From assembly GCF_900142075.1 (NCBI RefSeq), contig NZ_FQZO01000004.1, forward strand, positions 62,001 through 126,000: 64,000 nucleotides of DNA, written 5' to 3'. The translations under genes and the position numbers were made by a program. This stretch comes from Clostridium amylolyticum (GTDB lineage Bacteria > Bacillota > Clostridia > Clostridiales > Clostridiaceae). Shown here in pieces: positions 26,962 through 35,466 of this stretch (position 1 is the stretch's first letter; each line of letters starts with the position of its first letter). The notes under the pieces are model-generated. The model was not told the DNA's origin. It searched no databases and saw only the letters and a list, made by a program, of their open reading frames with translations.

Positions 26962-27708
26962 TTAAAATAATAAAAAATACCATAATATAATATCGTTTCC
27001 CCACATTATTGATAGAAAAGTGCCTATAGCTATATAAGGTCCGAAAGCCATATAATCTTTTTTATCTTTTATTTTAAAAACTATAAGCAAACCTCCCACT
27101 AATCCCCCTAACACAAAGCTTAAAAGTATCATAAGAATAGATAGTCTAAATCCCAAAAACAAACCACAAAGTGCAGCGATTTCAATATCCCCTTCTCCCA
27201 TACCTTTAGTGGTAAACACTATTAAGGAAATAACTGCTGCAGGTATTAAGGCTCCTAACAAATTATCCATAATACTATGATTGTATAGAAGTTTTTCTAT
27301 TAAGATAATTATTACACCAAATATTCCTCCTGTTACAGTAGTAGATAAATATACATCTTGAGTTTTAAAATCTATAATTCCAATAACTATAGCTAAAGAT
27401 GTGAATATAAGATATTTTATAAGATTAAAACTTAATCCAAATTTTAAATACAGTAAAGCAAATAGAAACCCAGTAATAAGTTCCACAATGGGATATTCTA
27501 AAGAAATTTTATTTTTACAATATCTACATCGTCCTTTTAAAAATCCATAGCTAAAAATCGGTACCAAGTCTAAAGGTTTCAATCTTACCTTACAATTAGA
27601 ACAATGAGATGGAGGATATACAATAGATTCTCCCGAAGGTATTCGTGAGATGCATACATTAAGAAAACTTCCAATAAAAAGTCCAAAGAAAAAAATCATA
27701 ATTACCAT
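26962..27708 (-). CDS. pilD: Prepilin peptidase PilD
   Basis: A 248-residue membrane aspartic peptidase that cuts prepilins after the leader Gly and methylates the new N terminus. The N-terminal methyltransferase domain has the two CxxC pairs (CSNC and CRYC) that bind zinc. The peptidase aspartates appear in GIIDFKTQD and GEGDIEI. Seven to eight membrane helices. It precedes pilB in the direction of transcription, with a 186-base gap containing a separate promoter. Confidence 0.93.
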   Translation of the reverse strand: MVIMIFFFGLFIGSFLNVCISRIPSGESIVYPPSHCSNCKVRLKPLDLVPIFSYGFLKGRCRYCKNKISLEYPIVELITGFLFALLYLKFGLSFNLIKYLIFTSLAIVIGIIDFKTQDVYLSTTVTGGIFGVIIILIEKLLYNHSIMDNLLGALIPAAVISLIVFTTKGMGEGDIEIAALCGLFLGFRLSILMILLSFVLGGLVGGLLIVFKIKDKKDYMAFGPYIAIGTFLSIMWGNDIILWYFLLF

Positions 27709-27995
27709 TAATTACTACCTCCACAATATATATTTTCCAATTTATTCAATTCTAAACATAAATTATTAATTTTTCTTGACCTTTTTATAATACTTCAGTA
27801 AAAGATATTTTTAAAGTTTATTATAAAATTTAAGCTTATTTTAAGTCTGCATAAGTCCTTTATGTGAGACAAAAAGAATAATACCTTGTAGCGCAAAAAT
27901 ACCTCTAGATTAATCTAGAGGTATTTAAATATTTATATTAAACTGGTAATTTAGCCAAATGACATTTGTAACTTGTCACGTGCCTAGCACATTTT
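27709..27995. other. Intergenic region between groEL and pilD
   Basis: About 290 AT-rich bases containing the groESL terminator and probably the pilD promoter. On the minus strand no consensus promoter is clear; no gene is visible. Confidence 0.5.
27897..27926 (-). terminator. Terminator of groESL
   Basis: A perfect 30-base palindrome (AAATACCTCTAGATT and its complement), about 70 bases beyond the groEL stop. TTTTT follows on the minus strand. Confidence 0.88.
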
Positions 27996-29624
27996 TTAGT
28001 ACATACCGTCCATGCCCATTCCTGGTGCTCCAGGCATTGGTGCTGGGTTCTTTTCTGGGATGTCTACTACAGCTGCTTCTGTGGTTAAGAAGGTTGCTGC
28101 AACAGAGGCTGCATTTTGTAGTGCAGATCTTGTAACCTTAGTTGGGTCTACTATACCTGCTTTTATCATGTTAACATACTCATCACGTAAAGCATCGTAT
28201 CCCATACCATTTTCGCTGTTTTTAATTTTTTCTATAACTACTGAACCTTCTACCCCAGCATTTATAGCTATTTGTCTCATTGGTTCTTCTAAAGCTTTAA
28301 CTATGATGTTTATGCCCACTTGAGTATCAGAATCTTGTGATGTTAATGAAGCAACACCTTTAATAACATTTACGTAAGCTACTCCACCACCAGGTACGAT
28401 TCCTTCTTCTACAGCAGCTTTTGTTGCTGCAAGAGCATCTTCTATTCTTAGCTTTCTTTCTTTAAGTTCTGTTTCAGTAGCAGCTCCAACTTTAATCACT
28501 GCAACTCCACCTGCTAGTTTTGCAAGTCTTTCTTGAAGTTTTTCTCTATCAAACTCAGAAGTTGTTTCTTCTATTTGAGATTTTATCATAGATACTCTGT
28601 TATGGATTTCGCTCTTATCACCTTTTCCATTAACAACAGTGGTATTTTCTTTGGAAACTTTAATGCTTTCAGCTTGACCTAGCATTTCTAATGTAGTTTC
28701 TTTTAAATCATGTCCAAGCTCTTCGGAGATAACTTCTCCACCTGTTAATATTGCGATATCTTGAAGCATTTCTTTTCTTCTGTCACCAAATCCTGGTGCT
28801 TTAACTGCTACGCAAGTAAAGGTTCCTCTTAACTTGTTAACAACTAATGTAGCTAATGCTTCTCCTTCAATATCTTCAGCAATTAAAAGAAGCTTTCTTC
28901 CTGATTGAACTATTTGCTCTAATACTGGAAGTATTTCTTGAATGTTGGTAATTTTCTTATCAGTGATAAGTATATATGGATTATCTAGCACAGCTTCCAT
29001 TTTTTCTGTATCTGTAACCATGTAAGGAGATACATATCCTCTGTCGAATTGCATTCCTTCAACAACATCTAATTCAGTACCCATAGATTTGGATTCTTCT
29101 ACGGTGATTACACCCTCGTTTCCAACCTTCTCCATAGCATCTGCTATAAGCTTACCTATTTCTTCATCTGATGCAGAAATAGCAGCTACTCTTGCTATAT
29201 CTTCTTTTCCTTCTACAGGTCTTGAAATACCTTTAATTCCTTCTACAGCATTATCTACAGCCATTTTAATACCATTCCTAAGCTGCATTGGATTTGCACC
29301 AGCTGTAACGTTCTTTAAGCCTTCTCTTATAATAGCTTGAGCTAATAATGTTGCTGTGGTAGTTCCATCACCTGCTACATCATTGGTTTTAGTAGCAACT
29401 TCTTTTACTAGCTGAGCTCCCATATTTTCAAATTGATCTTCTAACTCAATTTCCCTTGCTATAGAAACACCGTCGTTTGTTATTAATGGTGATCCAAATT
29501 TCTTATCAAGTACAACATTTCTTCCTTTAGGTCCAAGTGTAACTTTAACTGTATCAGCAAGTTGGTCTACACCACTTTGCATAGCTCTTCTTGCTTCTTC
29601 ACTGAATTTAATCATCTTAGCCAT
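27996..29624 (-). CDS. groEL: Chaperonin GroEL
   Basis: A 542-residue class I chaperonin forming the double-ring folding chamber. Conserved segments include KFGSPLITNDGVSIA, DVAGDGTTTAT for ATP binding, and AAVEEGIVPGGGVA in the equatorial domain, and the Gly/Met-rich tail ends PGMGMDGMY. Intact and of normal length. Follows groES by 36 bases in the classic heat-shock operon. Confidence 0.99.
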   Translation of the reverse strand: MAKMIKFSEEARRAMQSGVDQLADTVKVTLGPKGRNVVLDKKFGSPLITNDGVSIAREIELEDQFENMGAQLVKEVATKTNDVAGDGTTTATLLAQAIIREGLKNVTAGANPMQLRNGIKMAVDNAVEGIKGISRPVEGKEDIARVAAISASDEEIGKLIADAMEKVGNEGVITVEESKSMGTELDVVEGMQFDRGYVSPYMVTDTEKMEAVLDNPYILITDKKITNIQEILPVLEQIVQSGRKLLLIAEDIEGEALATLVVNKLRGTFTCVAVKAPGFGDRRKEMLQDIAILTGGEVISEELGHDLKETTLEMLGQAESIKVSKENTTVVNGKGDKSEIHNRVSMIKSQIEETTSEFDREKLQERLAKLAGGVAVIKVGAATETELKERKLRIEDALAATKAAVEEGIVPGGGVAYVNVIKGVASLTSQDSDTQVGINIIVKALEEPMRQIAINAGVEGSVVIEKIKNSENGMGYDALRDEYVNMIKAGIVDPTKVTRSALQNAASVAATFLTTEAAVVDIPEKNPAPMPGAPGMGMDGMY

Positions 29625-29660
29625 TTTAATTCCCTCCTGTTAGTAATTTTAAACTTAATA

Positions 29661-29945
29661 TTATTCTACTACTGCTAATATGTCTTCTTGCTTTAAGATA
29701 ACAAATTCATCGTTATCAATTTTAACTTCTGTTCCAGCATATTTGGAGAATAATACTTTATCTCCAACCTTTACTTCCATTCTTATTTCCTTACCGTCTA
29801 TTACTCCGCCAGGTCCTACAGCTACAACTTCTGCTTCCTGTGGTCTTTCCTTCGCGGAACCAGTAAGTACTATACCGCTTTTTGTTTTTTCTTCTGCTTC
29901 TAATCTTTTAATTACTACTCTGTCACCAAGTGGTCTAATGTTCAT
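29661..29945 (-). CDS. groES: Co-chaperonin GroES
   Basis: A 94-residue heptameric lid of GroEL. It starts MNIRPLGDRVVIKRLE and has the mobile loop TKSGIVLTGSAKERPQ with the GIVL contact segment and the closing VGDKVLFSKYAGTEVK. Its ATG is preceded by AAGGAGGGG. First gene of the operon behind a CIRCE element. Confidence 0.99.
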   Translation of the reverse strand: MNIRPLGDRVVIKRLEAEEKTKSGIVLTGSAKERPQEAEVVAVGPGGVIDGKEIRMEVKVGDKVLFSKYAGTEVKIDNDEFVILKQEDILAVVE

Positions 29946-30002
29946 TTAAACCCCTCCTTAATTTATTTGAATTATTATTATAAATCACTATACCTTTCCT
30001 TG

Positions 30003-30029
30003 TTAGCACTCCTTAGTAATGAGTGCTAA
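30003..30029. promoter_or_regulatory. CIRCE element (HrcA operator)
   Basis: Perfect match to the CIRCE consensus: TTAGCACTC (30003-30011), nine bases, GAGTGCTAA (30021-30029). It lies between the predicted promoter and groES, the position where HrcA blocks transcription until heat shock. hrcA itself is not in the window. Confidence 0.97.
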
Positions 30030-30039
30030 TACAATTATT

Positions 30040-30068
30040 ATAATAATCAATGAAATATTATATTTCAA
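30040..30068 (-). promoter_or_regulatory. groESL promoter
   Basis: On the minus strand TTGAAA (30063-30068), 17 bases, TATTAT (30040-30045). The start of transcription falls just inside or before the CIRCE element. Confidence 0.7.
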
Positions 30069-30266
30069 ATCATACATTTTAACTAAATAAGGAATTAACT
30101 GATATTATATCTATTTATATCAATTTATTAAGAGAATACTTACTTTTTCTTCAGTTTTCAATTTATTACATATACCTCTATATATTATAGCAAAAATCTC
30201 CTATTTAATATATAATTACATTTATAATTATCTTTCAATTATACCCTGATTATGAGGTGTTTATTT

Positions 30267-30917
30267 ATGAAAAACAAAACAATTAATGTAGTACTAGCTA
30301 TTTTGCTATCCTTCTTTGCTTTGGGCTTTACCATTAAATTCACATTAAACTTTACTCCTCTTTATGCTTTTGATGTAAGCTATTTAAACTTAGATAAAGA
30401 ATTAGGCATGGATAAAGTTACCTTAGTAAAAAACTATAAAGCCGTTACAGATTACATAGAAAAATCTTCTATTAAAAAACTATCTATGCCAGATTTTAAG
30501 ATGTCCAAACAGGGAGAAATTCACTTTGAAGAAGTAAAAGCCATCTTCAATAAAATAGACTTTATGTTTTACTTTAGCATTATACTATTTGCCCTAATAT
30601 TTATAACTTCTAAAAAGAATAAAAAAATAGATTATAAATTTCTTAATATATCCTCAATATTGATTATTATGCTGCCTGCACTACTTTTAATTCCCTTTGC
30701 AGTAGATTTTAATAAATCCTTTGTTATCTTCCACAAAATGTTCTTCAACAACGACTACTGGCTCTTCGATCCATCTACCGACCCCATAATAAACGCACTA
30801 CCAGAGGCTTACTTTTTTCATTGTGCATTGTTGATATTATCTCTATTATGTTTAGAGTTTATAATATTAAGAATAATGAAAAAGGTAGCAAGGAAGCAAT
30901 TTAAAATTGAGAATTGA
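30267..30917 (+). CDS. TIGR01906/DUF1461 integral membrane protein
   Basis: A 216-residue protein with an N-terminal helix, a soluble loop of about 75 residues, and three more hydrophobic helices. The motif FFNNDYWLFDPSTDPIINALPEAYF near residues 150-175 is diagnostic of the TIGR01906 (DUF1461) family of unknown function. I start at ATG 30267 because GAGGTG lies seven bases upstream; the ATG at 30252 has no spacing to it. The last codons (KIEN, stop) are encoded by the end of a dispersed repeat that begins around 30898, so the natural C terminus may have been replaced. Confidence 0.75.
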   Translation: MKNKTINVVLAILLSFFALGFTIKFTLNFTPLYAFDVSYLNLDKELGMDKVTLVKNYKAVTDYIEKSSIKKLSMPDFKMSKQGEIHFEEVKAIFNKIDFMFYFSIILFALIFITSKKNKKIDYKFLNISSILIIMLPALLLIPFAVDFNKSFVIFHKMFFNNDYWLFDPSTDPIINALPEAYFFHCALLILSLLCLEFIILRIMKKVARKQFKIEN

Positions 30918-31140
30918 GAATTTAAAATGAAGGAAAAAATTCCTACGGAATTTTAATGAATATAGTATTATTTATAAAACTCCTTAAAGGCGTTTTATAA
31001 ATAAAAAATAAAAGCGCGAAGCTGAAGGCTTCACGCTTTTTCTTTAGCTGAATTCAAAGAAACTCCGTCAGGAGTTTCCTCCATAATTTTAAATTCTCAA
31101 TTCTAAATTCTAAATTAAATTAAGTGTCCAATTTACAATA
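30898..31140. repeat. Dispersed palindromic repeat, copy C
   Basis: A roughly 240-base array of hairpins. The outer arms are AATTTAAAATTGAGAATT-like on the left and TTTAAATTCTCAATTCTAAA-like on the right (inverted). Inside lie AAATTCC(TAC)GGAATTT, a TTTATAAAACTCC/GGCGTTTTATAAA pair, AAGCGCGAAGC/GCTTCACGCTT and GAAACTCCGTCAGGAGTTTC. It shares its terminal and AATTCC-GGAATT modules with the copies at 50756 and 51290. Looks like a MITE-like, non-coding element. Confidence 0.75.
31010..31043. terminator. Bidirectional terminator inside repeat C
   Basis: Stem AAAGCGCGAAGC with GCTTCACGCTTT (31028-31039), followed by TTTTCTTT on plus and by TTTTATTTTTTAT on minus. It separates the convergent genes ending at 30917 and 31143. 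Confidence 0.65.
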
Positions 31141-31142
31141 TA

Positions 31143-31856
31143 TTAATTTTCAATTTCTTCGTCCGACATGGAATGGATAATTTTCTTTCCATAAACTACT
31201 CCAATTAAGAACAAAATGCTCATAACCACAGCTATTATTATGAGGAGTGGGATATTGTCTTTGGAGAATTTTTCTCCAAAGTATACGGACACGAACAAAG
31301 CTGGGATTCTTCCTATGAGAGAGTAGATAATAAAATCCCTAAAGCTTATTTCAGAAATTCCGCATACATATCCTAGTATATCTTTTGGTACTCCTGGGAT
31401 AAGGTAAAGTAAAAACACCACCGCATTAATTTTTTTCTTTTGCTTTTTACTGCTACCTAGCTTATCTAGTTTTTCCAAAATCCAAAAATTGTTGCGGGAA
31501 AGTATTTTGTGCACAAAGGGTTTGCCGAACCTATGGGCAATCCAATAGGTAATTGTGCTTCCTATGGCTGTGCCTATAAGTGATAAAACCCCTCCCCATA
31601 GGGAACCATAAATATATCCTCCTGCAATTTGAAATATTTCACCCGGGATAAAGAATACTACTATTTGAATTATTTGTAAGAGTATATATACCAAAAATCC
31701 ATAGGATCCATATTGAAGTATAAAATTTCTTATTTCTGATGGGTTTTTGAATATTCCATATTTTCTATATAGATGAATATATATAAGCAAAAAAGCTACC
31801 GCACACAGTATATAAATAATCGTTTTAATTTTTTTCTTCTTTGACCACTTTTCCAT
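31143..31856 (-). CDS. TVP38/TMEM64 family (VTT domain) membrane protein
   Basis: A 237-residue multi-pass protein of the DedA/VTT superfamily. The family signature is visible as FFIPGEIFQIAGGYIYGSLWGG, followed by the re-entrant-loop pair YWIAHRFGK and LYLIPGVPKDILGYVCGI. Members are thought to move lipids across membranes, but the bacterial role of this branch is not settled. Basic start (MEKWSKKKKIK) points to a cytoplasmic N terminus. Single gene. Confidence 0.85.
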   Translation of the reverse strand: MEKWSKKKKIKTIIYILCAVAFLLIYIHLYRKYGIFKNPSEIRNFILQYGSYGFLVYILLQIIQIVVFFIPGEIFQIAGGYIYGSLWGGVLSLIGTAIGSTITYWIAHRFGKPFVHKILSRNNFWILEKLDKLGSSKKQKKKINAVVFLLYLIPGVPKDILGYVCGISEISFRDFIIYSLIGRIPALFVSVYFGEKFSKDNIPLLIIIAVVMSILFLIGVVYGKKIIHSMSDEEIEN

Positions 31857-31978
31857 AAGAAATTCCCCTATTAAATATATATTTAATAAGTATTATACCA
31901 TTATACGCCAAAATAAAAACATGCAGTCCTTAACTGCATGTTAATATTACATAAAATATCCCTTAAATTTTTCTTAAA

Positions 31979-33469
31979 TTATCTATTTAGGTTAATATTA
32001 TGAAATTTTTCTATCTTTTCGTTATCTAAAACAGATTTTCTTGAAGCTTGGGCATTATATTTTGCAAATACAGCCTTGGACTTATATGCAGGTGCTATAA
32101 CAGCAGCTCCATTTATGCATCCACCTTCACACATCATACCTTCAATAAAGTTGCCATCTAATCTTCCAACTTTTGCCATAGTCATAGTTTTCTTTATCTC
32201 TGCAGATCCACTTACTCTAACAGGTTTAAATTCTAAATCTAGGCCTTTTCCTTTAACGTAATCTTGAATAGCAGCTGTAAGACCGCCGCCTGCTCCAAAA
32301 CCTCTTCCATATATAGAAGCATCATCCACTTCAATATCTTCACAGTTTGCAGGGTTTACATCAAAAGCATCCATTAAAGCTATTATTTCTTCAAAGGTTA
32401 AAACATAATCTACTGCATCTTTTAAATTTTCTTTTACCGCTTCATTTTTCTTTGCAGTACATGGTCCAACAAATACAACTTTTGCATCTGGATCCATAGC
32501 TTTAATATATCTTCCTGTAGCTATCATAGGAGATACTGCTCCAGAAATTCTTTCCACTTGATCAGGGAACTTCTTCTCAATATAGCTTAGGAAACCAGGA
32601 CAGCAGGAGTTAGTCATATACTTATCTCCATTTTCCATTCTTTCCACAAACTCTTGTGATTCATGCTCTGTTACAGCATCAGCACCACAAGCAGCTTCTA
32701 TCATATCTTCAAATCCTACCTTTAAAAATGCATCCTTTATCTGTCCATAGGTTACTTTCATTCCAAATTGACCAGCTATGGCAGGCGCTACTACAGCATA
32801 CATCTTTCTATATCTTACCAAGCCTTTAGCTACTGGCACTATTAAACTCTTGTCAGATATCGCTCCAAACGGACATGCTGCCATACATGCTCCACAATTT
32901 ACGCAATCTTCTTCATTAATTAATGCTCTTCTATCCTCAGCATTTACAGTTAATGCACCTGTAGGGCATGATACCTTACAAGGTCTTATAACTTCAGATA
33001 TAGCATTATAAGGACAAACTTTCTTACACATACCGCACTCTTTACAAATCTCTTGATTTATATAAGCTCGTCCATTAATTCTAGTAACAGCTTTAGCAGG
33101 ACAAACTTCCATACATTTATGTGCAAGGCATCCTCTGCAAGCTTCTGTTACGGTATATTTATTAATAGGGCATCTGTCACAGGCAGCTTCAATAACATAT
33201 ACTATCTGCTCATCAGGTCTTATGTCGATAAATTCTTCATTAATCTTATCTCCATCAGGGAAGTAACCAGCAGCAAGTTTTACTCTCTCTTGCACTATAG
33301 CTCTTTCTTTGTATACACAACATCTATATTGTGCCTTGTCTCCTTGAATTATGTCATAAGGAATCTTTTCTAATTCCTCTTTGGTAAGTCTATCTTCTTT
33401 TGCTAAAACAGCAACATGCTTTAATACTTCGTGTTTTAATTTTTTTAATTGGGTTTCAAATTGAATCAT
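31979..33469 (-). CDS. [FeFe] hydrogenase-like protein, group B type
   Basis: A 496-residue iron-sulfur protein. Cysteine clusters at about 90-200 suit an N-terminal cluster, then two [4Fe-4S] ferredoxin motifs (CKECGMCKKVCP and CVNCGACMAACP). The C-terminal half carries the H-cluster loops, all with the needed Cys: L1 NSCCPGF, L2 GPCTAKKNE, L3 EGMMCEGGCINGA. GPCTAKK in place of MPCxxKK and the lack of a Trp in L1 point to the group B lineage, whose physiological role is still unclear, rather than HydA1. No HydEFG in the window. A Rex-like operator sits at its promoter, so expression probably follows NADH/NAD+. Confidence 0.85.
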   Translation of the reverse strand: MIQFETQLKKLKHEVLKHVAVLAKEDRLTKEELEKIPYDIIQGDKAQYRCCVYKERAIVQERVKLAAGYFPDGDKINEEFIDIRPDEQIVYVIEAACDRCPINKYTVTEACRGCLAHKCMEVCPAKAVTRINGRAYINQEICKECGMCKKVCPYNAISEVIRPCKVSCPTGALTVNAEDRRALINEEDCVNCGACMAACPFGAISDKSLIVPVAKGLVRYRKMYAVVAPAIAGQFGMKVTYGQIKDAFLKVGFEDMIEAACGADAVTEHESQEFVERMENGDKYMTNSCCPGFLSYIEKKFPDQVERISGAVSPMIATGRYIKAMDPDAKVVFVGPCTAKKNEAVKENLKDAVDYVLTFEEIIALMDAFDVNPANCEDIEVDDASIYGRGFGAGGGLTAAIQDYVKGKGLDLEFKPVRVSGSAEIKKTMTMAKVGRLDGNFIEGMMCEGGCINGAAVIAPAYKSKAVFAKYNAQASRKSVLDNEKIEKFHNINLNR

Positions 33470-33524
33470 ACATTAAACACTCTCCTATTTAATATAGTAC
33501 ACCCATAATGTTAATTACCCATTA

Positions 33525-33555
33525 ATTATAACACATAGCGTTAATTTTCTAACAA
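33525..33555 (-). promoter_or_regulatory. Hydrogenase gene promoter with Rex-like operator
   Basis: TATAAT lies at 33525-33530 on the minus strand. Just upstream, 33538-33555 reads TTGTTAGAAAATTAACGC on the minus strand, matching TTGTTAANNNNTTAACAA at 11 of 14 fixed positions. The site overlaps the -35 region, where a bound Rex would repress. Confidence 0.6.
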
Positions 33556-33659
33556 AGTTATAATAATAAAAATTTTCTGACTATAAACATTTACAATCAT
33601 TGTAAATAGCCATTTGTCTATTTTATACAAAAAAAAATTTTTTATATTTTTTAAGCAAA

Positions 33660-33687
33660 AAACCCTCACTAAAATTTCAGAGGGTTT
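33660..33687 (-). terminator. Terminator after the ogg gene
   Basis: Stem AAACCCTC (33660-33667) with GAGGGTTT (33680-33687), twelve bases beyond the stop of the gene ending at 33699. Confidence 0.75.
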
Positions 33688-33698
33688 AAAGTTTCACT

Positions 33699-34670
33699 TT
33701 AAATATTAATTTGAGGTTTATCATCTATATTAATATGATTTCCCCTAGCATAATAAAATAAATATTGCTGAGCAAAGCCTGATAAATCTCCAAACTTTTC
33801 TCTTGCAAAAACTCTTATTTTAGGGAGAGAAACATCTGGTGCTAAATAAAAGAATTGCATAGCTCTCTTAACCCATACATCCACAGGAAATGCAGAATAC
33901 TTATTCATAGAAAACAGCATAATGCAATCTGCAACCTTAGGTCCTATACCTGAAAACCCTTGAAGAGCAGTGTGGCACTCATCAGCTTCCATGGCTTTTA
34001 TTCTATTTAAATCATACTTCAATATCTCATTAAGTTCTTCTTCAGATCTTGTAAATTGTCCTTTATCTTCTGCCTTTGTATTGTCTATAACCATATTAAT
34101 TTTATCCACAGTATCTTTAAGGTATTTACTTCTAAAGGATCCTCCACAAGACTCATAATCCTCTACTTTTAGGTTTCTAAGTTCCTCAGGAGTGGGGAAG
34201 GCATAATAGGTTTCGCCTTTATACACTATAGCTTTTCCATATGCTTTGCTTATATTTTTAATAGTTCGCATTATTATAGGAATGCTGTTCCTTGCAGATA
34301 TTATAAAAGATAGAGTTATCTCAAAAGGATCCTGTTGAAGCAGCCTAATGCCATAACCATATTCCACAGCTTCACTTAAAAGAGGGTCTTTACTCAATTT
34401 ATCTTTTATACTTCCATAATCCCTGTTTAAATCAAAATAATTTACCCATAAGGAATTAAAATCTTCTATATTGGTGTTATAGATTATAATATCATCATCT
34501 TTCTTTTCAAGCTCTATAACCCTTCCATAAACTACCCCTATGTAATTTCCATTTTCTTGTCTTTCCCATCTAAAGCATTGACCGCAGTCAAAGGTATGAT
34601 TAAGTTCAAAATTTTTAACACCCTTAATTATCACTCCACCATGAAAGCTTTCTATATTTTTAAAATCCAT
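33699..34670 (-). CDS. ogg: 8-oxoguanine DNA glycosylase/AP lyase
   Basis: A 323-residue base-excision repair enzyme that removes 8-oxoG opposite C. The N-terminal OGG_N domain (FELNHTFDCGQCFRWER) is followed by the HhH-GPD domain, with the hairpin LQGFSGIGPKVADCIMLFSM containing the nucleophilic Lys, and the catalytic Asp in YSAFPVDVWVKRAM. AGGTGA sits six bases before the ATG at 34668-34670, so I prefer this start over the GTG at 34679. It follows the neighbouring small gene by nine bases and probably shares its transcript. Confidence 0.93.
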   Translation of the reverse strand: MDFKNIESFHGGVIIKGVKNFELNHTFDCGQCFRWERQENGNYIGVVYGRVIELEKKDDDIIIYNTNIEDFNSLWVNYFDLNRDYGSIKDKLSKDPLLSEAVEYGYGIRLLQQDPFEITLSFIISARNSIPIIMRTIKNISKAYGKAIVYKGETYYAFPTPEELRNLKVEDYESCGGSFRSKYLKDTVDKINMVIDNTKAEDKGQFTRSEEELNEILKYDLNRIKAMEADECHTALQGFSGIGPKVADCIMLFSMNKYSAFPVDVWVKRAMQFFYLAPDVSLPKIRVFAREKFGDLSGFAQQYLFYYARGNHINIDDKPQINI

Positions 34671-34679
34671 ATATATCAC

Positions 34680-35087
34680 CTATTTTCTTTCTCTATTTAT
34701 TATATCCTCCAATATATCTGCTGAGGTTTCTATCATTTTACCGCATCTAACTTCATCATCTTTTTTATATTGTGCTTTTAATTCTGCACAGTTATTCATA
34801 TTAAGTTCCTTTTTAAATCTTTCCATAAGCTCTTTTGTAAGTTCTTTTATCTTTGCACTTTCATGAGCTCTCTCCTCAGTAAACATAATACCTAAAACCG
34901 CTGCTGCACCTGTAATTGCTCCACAGACCTCTTCTACAGCGAGCCCACCTCCAAAAGCAGACATAGTCTTAAAAACTTCCTTAGGAAGATTTAAATTGTA
35001 AGCTTCATTAGCAGCATACATAATGGTTTCCGCACAATTTAAATCATAATTCTTATCATAGTATTTTAACGCATATTCCTTAAGCAT
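34680..35087 (-). CDS. C_GCAxxG_C_C family protein
   Basis: A 135-residue helical protein of the family named for its cysteine pattern. The four positions are visible: NCAETI near residue 18, AFGGGLAVEEVCGAITGA near 45-60, NNCAEL near 100 and RCGKMIE near 115. These Cys are thought to bind a metal or act in redox chemistry; function unproven. Shares a transcript with ogg. Confidence 0.85.
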   Translation of the reverse strand: MLKEYALKYYDKNYDLNCAETIMYAANEAYNLNLPKEVFKTMSAFGGGLAVEEVCGAITGAAAVLGIMFTEERAHESAKIKELTKELMERFKKELNMNNCAELKAQYKKDDEVRCGKMIETSADILEDIINRERK

Positions 35088-35466
35088 AAAAATCCCCCTT
35101 ATGAATAATTAATTTCCATTAATATAAATTATAATATATCCACAATGAAAATGTAATAATAAAATATAATAAAAACTAAAATAGAACTCTAAAATAATAA
35201 AATCTTATAATTTAATATAAAAAAATTTAAATATAAAAGTTTAATATAAAAGCCCAAGCATATAAAAATATAAAATATAAAAATATAAAAAGGTGAAGAT
35301 TTGAAAATCAAATCCTTCACCTTATAGTATTAAATTATATTCTTACTTTGATCAAGTGATTCTTAGGTTCAGGTGGGGTTTGTTTTTTGACCCCATCTGA
35401 ACCTTAGAAGAACTTATCTAGGCGCGTAACAGTGCTTATCCCCCACTTTGATAGAAGATGGGGGTA
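35088..35466. other. AT-rich intergenic region with three hairpins
   Basis: About 380 bases without a gene. A low-complexity AT stretch (35150-35290) is followed by three stem-loops: a terminator (35290-35323), a long hairpin (35360-35378 with 35391-35410) and a CCCCCA/TGGGGG hairpin next to the nfnB stop (35440-35464). Confidence 0.6.
35290..35323 (-). terminator. Probable terminator of nfnAB
   Basis: AAGGTGAAGATTTG (35290-35303) pairs with CAAATCCTTCACCTT (35309-35323) with one bulged base. On the minus strand the tail is TTTTTATATT. It lies about 150 bases past the nfnB stop. Confidence 0.65.

Noticed and set aside
28012..29340. Plus-strand open frames opposite groEL
   Set aside because: They mirror the codon pattern of a highly conserved minus-strand gene and encode Ser/Pro-rich low-complexity peptides.
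35150..35290. Low-complexity AAAATATAAA tract as a possible origin or centromere-like repeat
   Set aside because: It is irregular AT-rich sequence without iterated units or DnaA-box-like motifs.
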